Assembly (NCBI GenBank): GCA_022606135.1
Contig: JABYQN010000006.1
Span: 2,232,001 to 2,296,000, forward strand
Source of the DNA: Fomes fomentarius
Taxonomy: Eukaryota > Basidiomycota > Agaricomycetes > Polyporales > Polyporaceae
Length of the DNA: 64,000 nucleotides
Direction of reading: 5' to 3'
In this document: positions 23,701 to 35,119 of the stretch, piece by piece
How positions within the stretch are numbered: the first letter of the stretch is position 1
Layout: each line of letters begins with the position of its first letter
The notes under the pieces: generated by a model
The model's database searches: none
Seen by the model: the letters and a program-made list of their open reading frames with translations, nothing else
Told to the model about the DNA's origin: nothing
Made by a program: the position numbers and the translations under genes

Positions 23701-24901
23701 TGAACAACTTCCCGAAGACACGGACGTGCCGTGTGAGTAGATCCAGAGAGCGCTGACTGACAGGGTCACTGGGAACTGTCCCGAGGGCAGACACCAGATT
23801 GATCCGGAACTCAGACAATGCCTGCAGCTGCACAGCAGAATTCTGGAAGAACTCTCGAACCTGTGATATGATGAGTGTGGTGCTGCGGATTTGGTGAGCC
23901 AATACACCTACCCAAGGCTCGAACTCGCTGTAGTCCCTGCAGCTAGTGTAGCGATGGTATGCCCAGAAAGAAAGTTTGACGAGACATTTGAACGTCAAGT
24001 GCGCAAGTAGCAGGTCCTCCACAGTTCGGACTTGATTAAGGGTGCCCGGGTTGATTGCAGGTAGAGGGGATGCTAGTCGAGCATAATAGGTTTGCAGCGG
24101 TATCCTCAGATTCTCTACGAGCTGTACCGAATTAGCCTTAGCGCAATGGAAGTGGCAAAGGTATCACGGACCTGTCCCATGGTTTTGACACCAGTCAACA
24201 TTTTGAAAGCCGCATACTCCTTCAGCACCGCGTTCAGCACTTGGAGAGAACGGCGTAGGAGCAAAGATCCGTTAGAAGTTGCATTGTTATATCGTGCTTC
24301 GAGTGAGGTGTTGATCACCTCCGCGAGGTGAGATACTAGGCCTGGCCTGAATACTCCTTTAAGTTGCGAGTTGGCAGTGAAGGTACACGGAAGGCGTACC
24401 AGGCAACAGGGTAGTCTTGACGAGCAATCTTCGCAACGATCAGAGCATTGCACTCTGAGATCTTTGGCGGTATGATGAGGAGGCCCCACTAGAATAGTTT
24501 GAAGGCAAACGATGACTCACTATGTCATCGGGCTCGTCCAAGAAGGTCAGACAGCGTTCTCTGATCCGTGCCTTGTTTTCTGGAGGGAAGAGTCTGGCTC
24601 AAGGAATGAAGATACCTCGAGTGAGGAAATTAACGAATGTAACTCACTTGCGCGATCTCCAATGTCCAGTTGCAGCGTTCTTGAACTGGATTATGGCTTG
24701 CTGGCGTACAGGTAGGGGTACTGACTTCTGAGCAGCAATCTCGTGCAAGACATCATACTCGCCGGGGATCTCCAGAGCCTCCTTGAGACGTGTTGTCGAA
24801 GCTTGGACCAAAGCTGGATCCTGGGAGGCCGCGCCACATACAATATTATACAGCTGCTCGGGAGAGATGGGCTGTGGCTGGGACTGGCCAGGAGGACTCA
24901 T
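20713..24901 (-). CDS. KAP120: Importin-11/KAP120-like karyopherin
   Basis: Importin-beta family nuclear transport receptor, HEAT-repeat solenoid, about 1,000 residues. The N-terminus matches the importin-beta N domain: SPEQLYNIVCGAASQDPALV, then a helix with QASTTRLKEALE and the conserved VPLPVRQQAIIQFKNAATGHW. Next follow LTFLDEPDD and ECNALIVAKIARQDYPVAWP, characteristic of the importin-11 group. The C-terminus includes LTLYWDRPFDEIYTESEG and ends ALTGNRP. In yeast Kap120 handles pre-ribosome-related and other cargo; in vertebrates IPO11 imports UBE2E enzymes and others. At least 18 short introns break the reading, so exons were followed by conserved helices rather than resolved base by base. 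Its 300-bp promoter is shared with SLX4. Confidence 0.85.
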
Positions 24902-25107
24902 GGCGGATCGTAAGAGACACGCGGGGCAATGATATCAATATGTAGCTGCAAGCCGAGTTAAATACAGCAGGTGAAGGGCCGACAAGCGACCGGACACGTT
25001 GAGATGAGGACGATTGCAGACGGCAAGCGTTAGACTTTACCGCAACCTCTCCACTGTCAGTCTCCTGAGTCCTTCTCCAGTATCTGTATTGGCGCCCAGA
25101 ACAAATA

Positions 25108-25156
25108 ACGCGTAAACAAAGCACGCGTCAATTAGAATTACTTAGGCGCGACGCGT
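25108..25156. promoter_or_regulatory. Three MluI cell-cycle boxes upstream of SLX4
   Basis: ACGCGT at 25108-25113, 25123-25128 and 25151-25156, 92 to 44 bp before the SLX4 start codon and about 210-250 bp from the importin start. The arrangement mirrors that of POLD3 and fits MBF-type G1/S control. Confidence 0.7.
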
Positions 25157-25199
25157 CGGGCCAACTTCACCGTCCAGCCTATCCATCACCTGCCCCCGC

Positions 25200-28006
25200 A
25201 TGCGACGCCCCTCCTCCCTCTCTCGTCTTACAGGGTTACTTGATTTTGGGGGTGCTGAACAGCTTCGGAGGCGCGTAGTGTCGCGACCCAATCACTTTCT
25301 GACACAAGTCCCGGTTCCATCAATCCGCACTGGCCACACGATGCACGCGGGACTGGCTATTTCTCGTAGCCAGAGTGTTTTCTCCCAGGTGAGAAGCGAT
25401 ATCACAGAAGACTATGTTGAGGACTCGGAGCCAGAGAGAGAGGAGCGACGACTACGAAAAGAGACCCGCCGCACGAAAACGCGTGCTCAGACTCGTTCAC
25501 AACCCGTGGTACCCGTGGCGAGCGTCATAGAGCTCACCGACAGCGATGGTTCTGCCGTTCAGGTACACCAATCTCTACAAAGTGATCATTTGAATCCCAT
25601 TGTGATCATCGACGTACCAGGTGTGCTCTGTAGAAACTATTCCCTGACGTGCCTCTGACGGGGGAAGTCACCTCTAGAAAGCTACCCATCCGCGGACGGT
25701 CACGGGGATGCCCAGCCGCATTCCGGAGACGGCGGGTCCGAACGCGAGCTCAGTCGAGGTACGTCGCCGTAGCTGTTCCATGCAGAACTCGCACCAAGAC
25801 AGTTTGTTAGACACAACCGTCGAGGATTCCTTGCCTTCAATTCGGAAGATACTAGGTCTTCCCAAAGCACGACCTGCAGTCCGTGCAGAAGAGGGTCACA
25901 CCGGCGGACCTGTGTCACCGTCGCCTTCCAGAGATGACCTCGCACCCCTATCCTCCCCGTCGTCGACTGAGGGTTCGGATGACGAGGGAGAGGATCTACT
26001 TAAGCTTGTCCAATTTGCTTATGCTGCTCCCCCACCACTTCGACGAACCGCCTCAAATACGCTTTCGCCTTCGGAGAGTGAACGTGATGTCCGACCTATC
26101 CCTGCCAGGATCAAGAGGGTCCCGACGACCACAGCTTACACCTTCGCGACAGGGTTCACGGACGCGGCGCTTTCCCAGTTGCGCAAATGTGTGTCCTGCG
26201 AGCAGGCCTGGACGGTACGCAAGACCGTCGCCCACAAGCTAAAGCACATTCAGACATGCGCGAAGAAGAACAAACTCTCAGGTGCCACCCTCCAGACTTT
26301 GCTCCGGAAGGAGCTCGACAGTCTCCCGCCTGTCGCTTCCACGTCCAAAGCACCCGCTGGACCTTCACCTGCACCGCCTGCAACTGAGACTCTCTTGGAA
26401 AACGTCTTGAAGGATGCACAAAGGAAGAAAACTGGCCGTAGACCGCAGGTGTTGCAAACTGTGAAGAGTATCTCAGAGACTCGCGACAACATACTCGATA
26501 GAGCTCGCGTCCTATTGGAAGATACCTGCGATACCGTCTGCTCCAAGAACGAGACCACCGCCATTCAACGTCCATTGCCTCCTCCAGATTTGGACATACC
26601 CCCAACGACACAGGCATTCACCAGGAGCAACGTTGCGGTGCGCAATAAATCCCTCGAAGTACACCCTGCCGACGCCACTGTAGTCTTCGGAAGCAGCAGG
26701 CTCGGACCTGCCCAGCCATCCCGCGCTCAAGCAGGGATTGTTCGCGCCGGAGCAGCGATAGCAGCGCATTCGGACGTTTCCCCGCTTACCCAGGTCTTCA
26801 GTGGAGGTTCATCAGGTGTTGCTAGAGCATCTAGTCCCGTCGAAGAAATGCCTCCCAGTACTCAGGTCTTCGCTCTGAGCAAGTTCGCCAATGCAGGCGC
26901 GGCATCCCGCAGAGTTGTCGTGGCGAACGGTACATATTTGCTCCTCATTCAGCACAGTGATTCGCTGAATGTTCATGCACTAGATGATCCCATGGACGAA
27001 CCCATCTCGATTCACGACACATCCGAAGACGACCTGCAGAAGTCGTCTCCGAATAGACCCGTACGTCCTTCTTCAAAAGCAAGACACGAATGAGACTTAT
27101 AACAGGCAGATAATCATCCCCTCGTCACCTAGCTCAAGCGCAAGCCGTCGTCGTCAATCTCCCGCCAGTCCACCGAGCCCCTTAAACGCCGCGCATCTTA
27201 CAGCCCCACTCGCCCGATCTCCGTCCCCGGCTCCACCTCTATACAGGCACAGAAGCCTATCGCCAGATGGTAATGGCATGCTACACATGGATGATTACGA
27301 TTATGCAGCGGACGAGGAGCACTTTCATGTACAGGACGACTACTTTAGTAGACGGAACGAGTGGAACGACGGCGACGTGTATCTGCACTATGACCCCCAA
27401 GACGACGCTCACCATGCAGGCCCATCCGAACTCTCGGGACAGACACGAGACTCGCCGGAACGAGCACCGCGGAGACTAGACGCGATTCTCGAAGACCTCC
27501 CCATACCGAGACCTTCAACATCACCATCGAAGGACGTGCCACCTCCTAGTACAGAACCACCCAAGAAGAAGACACGACGGAAGAAGACGGTGGCTAGCGA
27601 AGGGAGCGAGGCCGAGGCTGTTGCTAGCAAGGACATCTCCCAGGACGAGCTCAACGCGAAGCTCAAGGACGCTATCCTCAAGGACGAGACACTCCATCTC
27701 CGCGTCTTGCGTTATGAGGTGCGCCCCACCGTCTACCATATCGCGACATGCTGTGTCTGAACGAGCATGATGGTGATGGCTAGCCTGTTCATTTCGACGT
27801 CTTCATGAAGCTCGCGACCGACATGGGCATCACCGTGAAGAAGACCGCGCTGAAGGCCAAAGTGCGCGCGTTCCTCGACCAGAAGGCATGTCGTCAATTA
27901 CTTCCATACTGTGGTTTTGTAGTCTGATGTTCGTGCTTCGCAGGCCATTCATTTCTACGCAGCGGACCCTACAAAGAGCCGCACGAGACGGACTCGACAT
28001 CCATAG
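25200..28006 (+). CDS. SLX4: Structure-specific endonuclease subunit SLX4
   Basis: Scaffold that activates the SLX1 nuclease on Holliday junctions and flaps. The long N-terminal part is disordered, Ser/Pro- and acid-rich. A zinc-finger-like motif lies at about 26190-26270 (CVSCEQAWTVRKTVAHKLKH followed by IQTC). The conserved C-terminal SLX1-binding domain starts at SQDELNAKLKDAILKDETLH and continues LRVLRYE, then after an intron PVHFDVFMKLATDMGITVKK, ALKAKVRAFLDQK and the last exon AIHFYAADPTKSRTRRTRHP. Several DTQVF/TTQAF/STQVF repeats (near 26600, 26790, 26860) look like short linear motifs. Introns are seen near 25563, 25751, 26947, 27060, 27718 and 27890. The exact join near 25563-25760 is uncertain. 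Confidence 0.85.
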
Positions 28007-28210
28007 CATACTACGTACGATATGAGACTGCTGCTGTTGGATTCCATTCACTATCTAGATACATTATTTCGTAAATTAGACCGGGGGCCTGTTGAAGGCT
28101 GTAACTTCACTACTACTAACGTTCTACAACAATCTATCATTGGAAAGCAACCCGAGCACGGGAACGAGAGAGAGCAAGGGGTTCGAACCAGGTAGGTGCA
28201 CACGTAAATA
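28007..28210. other. Convergent gap between SLX4 and FPGS
   Basis: About 200 bp of 3' flanks. A T-loop-like GGTTCGAACC at 28186-28195 is not part of a tRNA cloverleaf. Confidence 0.35.
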
Positions 28211-30119
28211 TCAAAGCGCGACGTCGGACAAACCGGCAACCTCGATGACACCTCCGACAAGGTGCAGACTACCGGCGACAAGGACGTCGACCGGCCTCTG
28301 ATCAGAGGCATTAAGCTTCCGTACAATGTTCACGGCATGCTCGATAGAAGGCAGAACGTGGATGTTCTCCTTCGGAAATGTCGGTACGAGAGATGACCAT
28401 GCCGAGGCAAGCTCATTCTGCGTCTTCAGGTGCGCGAGATCCGCCTCCGGGATAGCCAGTGTGGTAAGATCTGGTTATATTGCCCGTGCATGAGCGTGGA
28501 TGGGTCAGAAAATGAGCAAGGGATCACGCACCGCCCTTGAAACCGCCGTCAGCATACGTGACATTGGCGCAAAAGATCACTTGGTCGAACAGCTTCGCCG
28601 CGTTCTCCACAGGTCCATGCTTCCTGAGCTGCTCGTTCGCCTTCGCAATCATCGCGCCCAAGAAGGTATTCCCAGAACGTCCGCTCGTGCAGTTGAAGAT
28701 CAGCACCCTCGTCCGCTCGCCACTGGGAATGCTTGTTAGCGTCCCGTCGCCCCAAGTGCCATTATAGTGCTCACAAGGTCTTCGGGAATCTAAGAGCGAC
28801 TTCAGGGCTGGCATACCATTGTATGCAGCAGTCCAGACTCTCAAGGGTGTGCGCACCGTCTAGGAACCAAATCGTCTGCTGGTGAGAAGGGTCTTCGACT
28901 GTCTGGCAGCGACCTGGCCATTTAGTTGATTCTAAGCCCTTCACATAGGCCGGACTGAGGCCATCGGTGATAGGTCCGGACGCCTGCATTGAGAGGAACG
29001 TTTTGCTGAGGTGGACTGCCAGTTTTGCGTTCTGGTATTGATGACTTCCAGCAAGGCCTAGCTTAACCTCCCGAAGCCCGGCAGACTCGGGGATAACAAC
29101 AAACTCGGATGCCTGTCGCTGCGCAGTCAATCATTCGTAGAGGCGCGAACGAACTTTCGTGCACACCTTGATCTCCTCTGCCTCCTCTTTCAGCACTTGC
29201 ATTGCTTCGTCCGGTTGTTCTACCGTGAGAGCAAGGACGCCTTCCTAATACGAATCTTGGTCAGACTTCCTACACGCGTATCGAGCGGGATCTCATACCT
29301 TGAATATACCTGCTTTCTGCCATGCGATGTCCTTCAAGGTCTTTCCCAGCACGGAGACGTGGTCAATTCCCAGCGCTGTGATTCCGGTCACGACAGGCTT
29401 TGGGACGATGTTCGTGCTATCGTATCGCCCACCAACGCCTACCTCCAGGACAGTGGCATCGACCTTGTACGTGGGTGGCCATGGCCTTAGATAGCATGAT
29501 GTGGATGAGGCATTTTTACGTACCTTGAGCTCTAAGAATGTATGGAATGCCAAAAGTGTGACGAAACGGAAGTATCCTGGCATGATAGATGTTTGAGGAT
29601 TCGCAGTCTTCGTATTCTGCTGGAGTTTGTCCCAGACCTCAAAGAAATACTTCGCGAATACTTCCTCGGATAAGGGTGCACCATTGATACGAATGCGCTC
29701 ACGAACAGCCACGAGGTGAGGAGACGTATAGAGGCCTAATACGCCGCCGGTTAGCTACTATATGCTGGTCGGAAGATCACCATGATACTCACCAACTTTC
29801 CAGTCCGGCCGCGACGCCCGAATGATAGAGTCAACGAACGCAGAAGTAGATCCTTTCCCTTTCGTTCCCGTGACGTGAATCACATTCAACTTATTCAGGT
29901 CGGATGTCTATGGAAGGCCATTGCAATCAGGCCTACTGCGAAGAGAGATACGAGAACGAGACTTGCGCTGTACCCTATTCTATTGAGGTATTCCACCATT
30001 TCCGGAATCGCGAATTCGCTGAGCCGTCCGCCCGAGGCGCGAACTGCCTCCAGGGTGGCTGCATTGGACTGGAGGGTGTTGAGATGGTCGACCGCGTCGC
30101 GGTAGGTCCTGGCAGACAT
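28211..30119 (-). CDS. MET7: Folylpolyglutamate synthase
   Basis: Adds glutamates to folates so they are retained in cytosol and mitochondria. The protein starts MSARTYRDAVDHLNTLQSNA, the typical FPGS opening. The ATP-binding P-loop is VIHVTGTKGKGSTSAFVDSI. Then come GLYTSPHLVAVRERIRING (the omega-loop and substrate region), VDATVLEVGVGGRYDSTNIV and ITALGIDHVSVLGKTLKDIA. The C-terminal Mur-ligase-like domain has WFLDGAHTLES and ends LVAGSLHLVGGVIEVAGLSD. About nine short introns. Length near 490 residues is normal. The frame is open upstream to an in-frame ATG at 30194, which would add MSLFSLSARHLPVHIFFRSS plus a basic stretch, a plausible mitochondrial presequence. Divergent from the PPR gene. 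Confidence 0.92.
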
Positions 30120-30409
30120 GGTCCTGCGCAAGACAGAAGAGCGAAAGAAGATATGTACAGGGAGATGTCGAGCAGATAAGGAGAACAGGGACATCAAGAG
30201 CGCATGGTAACTTTCACTTTTTATCTTCAAACCCGAGAAGCAGCTGGGAGCAGAGCAAACCCAGTCGGCGCTTCTTCTCAGAGTCACAAAACATGCGAGC
30301 GCCCGCGACTATACACCGTGACACCGTTCTGAGTGCTGCAGCTTGCTCCCTTGTCCCACCCCCAGTTCGCACGTCCAGCTCTGCGCTCTTTACGCTCTTC
30401 AGTTCTAGA

Positions 30410-32352
30410 ATGATTCGTAATGTTCGGCACTCCGTAACAGCTATCGCTCGCCGTGTATCGACACCACTAATTCCTACATGTGCCGTGTCAACCGCCTCCT
30501 CCAGTAGGGCGACTCCTACGCCGATCGAACACAGTTCAGAGGCACGCTCAAGGCGCGACTCATATCAAAAGCAGAAGACACGTACAGTCGTATCACGACA
30601 TGAACGCGCCCCCCAAAAACGGCTTCTCAAACCCCATGTCCTGTCTGCAAGGTTGACCAAGTTGTGCACGGAGGACAAGTTGAATGAAGCAGTCGATATG
30701 CTGAAGAGCGTCCCTCTGGATGCTCAAAATACAACTGTGTGGAACACTTTAGTGCATCACGTTGGCCGCGCGGGTCGATATCAACTTGCCTTTCAGTTGT
30801 GGACAGAGGTGCGTTGCTTGCCATCTTACGTGCCACCACATTTCCGACGGAGCAAGGACAGATGAAGCGTCGCGGTTTCAAACCCGACATGCGATCCTAC
30901 TCTACTCTGCTTGGGGCTTACAGCAGAATCACGGACTGGTCAAACCGTTCCAAGCTTCTTCAAAACGCTCATAAAGCCTACGAGAGCTACTTTGAATACG
31001 TTGACACCGTCAAGGCTCATAATCCCGACAGCCCCGAGCTCTCTATCGTCCCCGTCAACGCATACCTGCTCATCCTGTCCAGAGGCAGGCAATGGCAGAA
31101 GATGTTCGACGTCTACAACATGCTTTCCGATCACGACGTGCTGCAGCCAAACAACATCACCTACACCATCATGATCGGCGCACACGCCTACCGCAGTATG
31201 AGCGAGACGGCCGACGATGATGCCAGTGCACAACAAATGCGCGAACGCAACGCGTCCGGAGCGCGTCTGCTCTGGCGACAGTTGCTCAAACGCATCGAGG
31301 GCGGTGCGGACTACAAGGTCGACGCATACCTCGTCGACACTATCGTGCAAGCGCTCTCGCTCGGGAGGCCCGCAGACCAGTTCGCCGCGTTCGACATCCT
31401 ACGCGACTATGCAGGGCTGGCGAAACCGGGGGAGACAGCACCTCCACCCGAATTCGAGATGACTCCCATACTGCTATCCGACGCGCTCTACCTCTGCAAC
31501 GTGGCAAAGAAGCACCGACTGTGCATCCAATGGGTCCAGCACTTCATGGAACACAACCCGACTATCCTCGACCGCGGGCACGTCGACCACGCGCTCAGCG
31601 CGTTCGGCTCCCTCGCGGCGATGGGCTCGCTCACAGAGGCCTCGCTGGCGCTCCGGATGCTCGAGTGGATGCTCGAGCAAGAAGTGACCTCGGACAACAA
31701 CGCCCGCATCCGCCCAGGCCTCTCGACATACACCCTCGTGCTCGTCGTCTGCTGGCGGGGCAAGGACTGGGACAGCGCCCTGCGCACGTTCGAGCTCATG
31801 TCCGGCTACCACGGCAAAGACTTCGCGGACGGCGCGTCCGGCACGCCGCAGATGACGCAGCGCTCGCGCGGCCGGAACGTCCTCCCCGACGCCGCGGCGA
31901 TGTCGTGCCTCGTCCGCGCGGCGGTCGCGAGCGGCGAGCCGGAGAACATGCGCCAGTGTCTGCGGATCGTGCACCACCTCGGCGTGCGGACGTACCTGAC
32001 GGCCGAGGCGGAGCAGGAGGTCGTCGGGCGCCGGAGCGCGACGCGGTTCAAAAAGGACGCGCATTACTACGCGCACAAGACTGCGTCGGCGCTCGTCGAG
32101 CTCGTCGACGAGCTGGTGCCCAAGAAGACGGGCGACAGCGCGCGGCTAGACCCGGAGGCGCGGGATTGGGTTGCGATTCGGTCGGAGGCGAAGAGCTTCC
32201 TGGTCGCGCAGCGGCACCAGCGACCGCAGGGGACCCCCCAGTTAGAGGAGCAGCCGCTCGGGAGCGCGGAGGGCCTGGCGGCGACTGACGAGGCGGTTCA
32301 TTGGGACAGGATATCTAGAGAGCACAAGAGCGCTCGATCTAGTAAACTATAG
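30410..32352 (+). CDS. Mitochondrial PPR protein
   Basis: About 630-residue pentatricopeptide-repeat protein, presumably an organellar RNA-binding factor. Two exons: 30410-30808 (GTGCGT donor) and 30862-32352. The N-terminus MIRNVRHSVTAIARRVSTPL is basic, Ser/Thr-rich and free of acids, as expected of a mitochondrial presequence. Repeats are visible as NTTVWNTLVHHVGRAGRYQL, RGFKPDMRSYSTLLGAYSRI, then PVNAYLLILSRGRQWQKMFD, NNITYTIMIGAHAYRSM and PGLSTYTLVLVVCWRGKDW. A further in-frame ATG exists at 30293. GC content rises strongly after about 31,500, which creates long shadow frames on both strands. The specific RNA target is unknown. Confidence 0.75.
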
Positions 32353-32799
32353 TAGTCTTACCGCTGAGGTTTCTCAGTGTAATGCGTGGTGCTCTTCGCA
32401 CTATGCTCATCATCGCCAGTCGTCGCGACGCAAGTCTGGGAGTTTGGACATTTGTAGGAAGCGAGAGTTGAACTACGAGTGTCCATTTCAAGCAGTGCGG
32501 CACAAGAGCGGGCCACCATATACTAGTAGCTAATCAGGTCCGTTCGTCATCGAGAAAGCAACACAGCATGCGGCGGGCAGGAAAGTGGGTGATGAGGGAA
32601 TATGGATATGAGTATAGAACAATAGAACAGCCCAATAGGGAACACGTTAAGCAATGGCATACCGGCATGAGCAACAACATGACACAGACACCACCACCAC
32701 CGACAGCTCCTCCCATCCGCGACATTACGAGTATGAGTCCGATACAAGCACGAACCAGAAGGTCTCCAAGGTGTAAGAAAATCATAATCGAGACGCTGC
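32353..32799. other. Convergent gap
   Basis: About 450 bp of flanks between the PPR and aspartic protease genes. It includes a short ACC trinucleotide run at about 32690-32702. No gene. Confidence 0.35.
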
Positions 32800-35119
32800 T
32801 CATGCGATGGAGTTCGGCCGGTCCCCAGCACGTAGAGGGCTGCCGGGAGCACGCAGCATGTTACCCTCAAAGCCCGGTTTCGAGAACGCCGGGGTTGGGG
32901 GGACGAAGGTGTCTTCGGTAAGAGCCATAGAGACAGGTTGATACGTGCCGAGTTGATCATTGCCAGGGTTTGAAACCACGCCGAACGACGACGTGCGCTG
33001 AAGGGGCATAGGACTTGCAGTCGAGCGACCAGGGTTGCGACGGGCACGGGCCCGGTTGCGACGGCGGAACAGGTAGACAAAGGCGGCGACGGCGAGGAGG
33101 AGAATGACGAGTGCGTTGAGGGCTAGGATGGCGAGCATAGCGGGAATGTAGCTCTGGAGCTTGTTGAGCGTATCTGAGATTTCACTTGAGACGTCGACCG
33201 AGGACGCGCCGACTGCGGAAGTGCCGGTCGTGGAAGACACGTCTTGTGCGTTGTACGTGATGTTAGTGAGCGGGGTGCCTCCCCGGATGGAGTGGAACTC
33301 CTTGGAGGCGACATTCGGGTCGACGAGCGTGAGGAGCTGCATGTACGGGCTGCCCATCTTGCCCGAGGAGTCGAAGTCACCAAAGTCGTAGACGGTGTAA
33401 AGAGACCGCATGACGTTATCCCCGATGAGCCAGTCGCTAGAAGGACAATCCAGATGAGATGAACATAACCGGGGTTTCACAATCTGCGAGTACTCACAAC
33501 TGCCCGGCTCCGACGGATACCGTTTGGGGGATGAAAGACCCGACGCACATCGTATCGTCATTGACATTCGCGGGGGTGATATCGAGAGGGTGAACCGGGT
33601 ACACACTCGAGCTACGCGGGTACCGAGCCCTGGTCAGGGAAGACAGCGGTATGTCGTACATCGAAGACGTACCCGAATTGAAGAGCAATGTCGACCTCAG
33701 CATCGCAAGGGACGATCCACATACCGAGGGTGTCGCTGTACTGAGCGCCCTGAATTGTCCCGTAGATCGCGTCGCACACGGCCTTCGGGGCATACCTATG
33801 CGAGTATCAGGATCATGCACGGGTATTGAGCAGGGTCATTCTACTGACGTATATGAAGTGCCACTGTCGAGCATGATGACTGCTTTGTCCGAAGGCGCCC
33901 CTTCCACCGTGGTCGAAAGCGGGATCGAGCTATCGCCCATGAGAAGAGCATCCAAGAGAACAGTCCAACGCATAGGGTCAGCCACCGGGAAAGTTGGAAT
34001 CTTCGGGCTGTTCACAACATCCCCATACTCCTCTTCGTATTCACCTGGAACGCGTGGTTAATCGTACACCGCTGGGAGGCACGAAGAAGACGGGATTAGG
34101 CGTACCGACGGTGAAAGAACCCTCAACGTCTCCTTCGTGCTCGACGGTCCTCTGCAATGCGAAGGCGATGAAGTTGGGCTCGTCCGGGTTCTCCAGGAAG
34201 AGATTATAGAGCAGACTCTTGCCATCATTGATACCGGCTTTTTGCAGCGCGCCGTCAATGGTGGACAGCTTGGTGAAACCAAGTCCTACAATGCCGCTAA
34301 CTCCGTAGTTAATGATGGGGTTGCTAGCCACCGTCGCATCGATGAATGCTTGGTCCTTCACTGTGATGCTAGGCAGGGAAGAATGAGCTGCGTTTGAGGG
34401 GTCCGATATGTGGCAACTTACCCGGCAAACTCGACGTCTGCGTACGCTATGTGGCCAGATGTTGAACCGATACCGTACTGTGAAAGTTGGTGAATAGTCA
34501 ACAACTCGCACTGATCGACTGTAGTCGCTCATATGGTATGCGGCTTACTGTAATGTTCAAGGTGTAGGCCTAGAACACGACGGACATTGAGTGGGTGGTT
34601 TATTATTGGCACAAATGGAACGCACCGTTTGATTAGTGTGAGGTAAGGGTGAAGACTTTCCCTTGACCCAGAGGTCTGAAGACCCAGTGTCGAGCTGTAG
34701 GGGGTATTCTAGGCGAGTAGTATAATGAATATCACAACGGACTATGAAGCATAGCCGACACGTACCGGTGCCTCCTACGGTAACCTAAGGGTTTGAGGAC
34801 TGAGAGAGGGAGCGAGGTGATGATGGTAGTTACTCACGTTGGCAATATACAAGAGGTCGTGGAATGAGCTATGTCGGTTGGTGTGTTAAGTGCACGGCAA
34901 TGCACACTGTGGTGACAATACGGACCTGAGGTTGAGATCACCATCACCGTCGTCAGTGTCGGACTTTGGAGCAGTTGCAAGGATTGGTCGGTGGAAGGAA
35001 GCGGCGCCAGACCTCTTGGAGAGATGGTTAGGACTCTTTGTTTGTTTGACAGGGATTCTGAGTGCTGTGGAGAGAGAGGCGGATAGAAGGAGAGCGAGGG
35101 CGGATGGGAGAAGCCTCAT
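32800..35119 (-). CDS. Membrane-anchored pepsin-like aspartic protease (A1)
   Basis: Secretory-pathway aspartic endopeptidase. Signal peptide: MRLLPSALALLLSASLSTAL, followed by a propeptide with KR (HLSKRSG). First catalytic motif: YPLQLDTGSSDLWVKGK (about 34640-34690). Second: VIMLDSGTSYT (about 33850-33885). Conserved YGIGS-like flap residues and GIVGLGF are present. After the catalytic domain comes a Ser/Thr-rich stalk (STTGTSAVGASSVDVSSE), one transmembrane helix (AMLAILALNALVILLLAVAA, then FVYLFRRR) and a basic/Pro cytoplasmic tail of about 80 residues ending DRPNSIA. This is a single-pass topology rather than the GPI anchor of yapsins. About nine introns. Substrates unknown; a role in wall or surface protein processing is only a guess. 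Confidence 0.88.

Noticed and set aside
28160..28235. Possible tRNA suggested by GGTTCGAACC
   Set aside because: No acceptor stem, D-arm or anticodon arm can be drawn around it.
31474..32076. 200-residue minus-strand frame
   Set aside because: Antisense shadow of the same GC-rich PPR exon.
31521..32288. 255-residue plus-strand Arg/Ala-rich frame
   Set aside because: Out-of-frame shadow of the GC-rich part of the PPR gene.
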